Positions 63,121 to 64,000 of a DNA stretch of 64,000 nucleotides are shown in pieces. Origin of the DNA: Clostridium ganghwense (GTDB lineage: Bacteria > Bacillota > Clostridia > Clostridiales > Clostridiaceae); contig NZ_JAPQES010000001.1 of the NCBI RefSeq assembly GCF_026735165.1, forward strand, positions 1,240,001 to 1,304,000, given 5' to 3'. The position numbers and the translations under genes are program-made. Under the pieces are notes generated by a model that was not told where the DNA came from, did not search any database, and saw only the letters and a list, made by a program, of their open reading frames with translations. Within the stretch, counting starts at the first letter, position 1; every line of letters starts with the position of its first letter.

Positions 63121-63251
63121 TTAATCCATTCTACCATCCAGACTTTACTGTCGGTACTGGAATCTCACCAGATCAACAACAATACAACTTGTACTATTGC
63201 TCGCGGACTATAACCGCCGGTCGGGAATTTCACCCTGCCCTGAAGGATTAA
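63121..63251 (-). ncRNA. FMN riboswitch (RFN element)
   Basis: Closed by P1 UUAAUCC/GGAUUAA (63251-63245 with 63127-63121). The conserved blocks are all present on the minus strand: CAGGGCAGGGUGAAAUUCCC, GACCGGCGGU, AGUCCGCGAGC, GAUCUGGUGAGAUUCCAG and UACCGACAGU with GUCUGGAUGG. Binding of FMN should favour the terminator at 63024-63050 and shut down the rib operon. Confidence 0.97.
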
Positions 63252-63289
63252 AGCTATCCTTTATTAAGTTTTAAAATGTTTACACGTAA

Positions 63290-63318
63290 AGAATATCACT
63301 TCTTCAACTTTATGTCAA
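63290..63318 (-). promoter_or_regulatory. Promoter of the riboflavin operon
   Basis: Minus strand TTGACA (63318-63313), 17 bases, TATTCT (63295-63290), about 40 bases before the aptamer. It lies only 21 bases after the end of the upstream DUF5050-like gene. Confidence 0.85.
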
Positions 63319-63339
63319 TATGAATTGTTAAAAAATTCT

Positions 63340-64000
63340 CTAAAGTTGTTCTTGGAAATATTCTACATCTTTGTCTCCTGTACCATTCTTATTAATTTTC
63401 TTTCTTATCTCACCATTTCCCATTCCAGTATCAAAATACTCTTTATAATAAATCCACTCTCCTGATACATTTATATCTGTTGAAAATACATTACGCAGCT
63501 TTGTTTTTTGTGTTCCATCTATTTGCATCTTATATAGTGTTGCACATTCCATAGTTGAATATCCTGTTGACATTTTAATTGGATCTGAGTCGTTTGAATA
63601 ATATATCCATCCATCATTAACATTTAAACAAAATGCAGAATCATCAGATACTTTTATATCCTTACTGCCATCTAGAGAAACTTTATAAATTTTATTATTA
63701 TCAGAATGATTTATATAATAAACTTCATTTCCTACTGTGTTTATATGATATCCTTCATTCTTTGTAAGCTGAATCTTATTTGTACCATCTGTCTTAATTT
63801 TATATATACTTCCTACGTATCTTGCTCTAAGATTCTTAAAATACTCATTATCTATTGTATTATATATAATCCAATTTCCACTTAAATTAATTTCTGTAAC
63901 TTCATCATCACAAAGCTTAACTTTATTGCTTCCATCTAAAGCTGCTTTATATAATTTATTTTCATCTGAACGATTCACATAATATATACTGTCTCCTGTA
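63340..64000 (-). CDS. DUF5050-like beta-propeller protein, 5' truncated by the window
   Basis: At least 219 residues with repeats of about 43 residues built on the pattern YYxN-N-KxYKxxxDGxxKxKL: NKLYKAALDGSNKVKL, SIYKIKTDGTNKIQLT, NKIYKVSLDGSKDIKV, LYKMQIDGTQKTKL. This is the DUF5050/KxDGxxxxxL repeat of exported clostridial proteins, expected to form a beta-propeller. The frame stays open to the window edge (DSIYY before the GTG at 63978), so that GTG is internal and the real start lies outside. No terminator was seen before the rib promoter. Confidence 0.85.
   Translation of the reverse strand, partial: TGDSIYYVNRSDENKLYKAALDGSNKVKLCDDEVTEINLSGNWIIYNTIDNEYFKNLRARYVGSIYKIKTDGTNKIQLTKNEGYHINTVGNEVYYINHSDNNKIYKVSLDGSKDIKVSDDSAFCLNVNDGWIYYSNDSDPIKMSTGYSTMECATLYKMQIDGTQKTKLRNVFSTDINVSGEWIYYKEYFDTGMGNGEIRKKINKNGTGDKDVEYFQEQL

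Overview
The window looks like the chromosome of a low-GC, endospore-forming Clostridium. The DNA is very AT-rich and the ribosome binding sites are strong (AGGAGG type). There is a metG - tatD - yabE-type - rnmV - ksgA block, a Ger-type germinant receptor cluster, spmA/spmB, a methionine T-box and an FMN riboswitch. No rRNA, tRNA, insertion sequence, prophage or CRISPR array was seen. Most genes are on the minus strand.

Layout. 1-345: the start of a truncated minus-strand gene behind a long structured leader that looks like a transcription attenuator of no class I recognise. 378-2285: a PAS-PAS-GAF-GGDEF diguanylate cyclase. 2560-7893: a tellurite/Ter-type stress module in two divergent pairs, TerD plus AIM24 on the minus strand and a YceG homologue (with an extra internal repeat) plus TelA on the plus strand. 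7917-9733: a second diguanylate cyclase overlapping an MgtC-family protein by one base. 9852-14835: a small protein, an Mrp ATPase, a lipoprotein next to lgt, and two unknown proteins. 15045-23295: ksgA, rnmV, the yabE-like gene, tatD, a DUF445 protein, a membrane protein, and metG under its T-box. 24297-27990: an OmpR-type two-component system followed by a large lipoprotein. 28588-34637: a SWIM/SNF2 helicase, a MATE exporter with its MarR regulator and operator repeats, and a family-4 uracil-DNA glycosylase. 35230-43922: two dCache chemoreceptors, a second MATE exporter, and a YtrA-type GntR/ABC operon with a clear inverted-repeat operator. 44139-53712: ddl, a MocR regulator, and ger genes (three GerAB paralogues, one GerAA, one GerAC without a lipobox cysteine) interrupted by thrB on the other strand. 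53748-58334: an ABC exporter pair, spmA/spmB, and small membrane and YbjQ proteins. 58634-63318: ribD-ribE-ribBA-ribH under an FMN riboswitch, with a HAD phosphatase downstream. 63340-64000: a truncated DUF5050-like repeat protein.

How the genes work together. The riboflavin operon is complete apart from the phosphatase that acts between RibD and RibH; the HAD gene just behind ribH is a candidate for that step. The ger genes would form a germinant receptor in the spore inner membrane, and spmA/spmB act in spore core dehydration. Several regulatory circuits can be read directly: a 9-nt switch in the orphan leader, an 8-nt switch in the FMN leader, MarR-type repeats on the MATE promoter, and a YtrA-type operator just after its promoter.

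The least explained items are the orphan leader at 111-345, the family of degenerate 7-bp repeats at gene ends (28538, 35173, 57784), and the enlarged YceG protein. All functions are assigned from motif recognition by eye; no database search was run.
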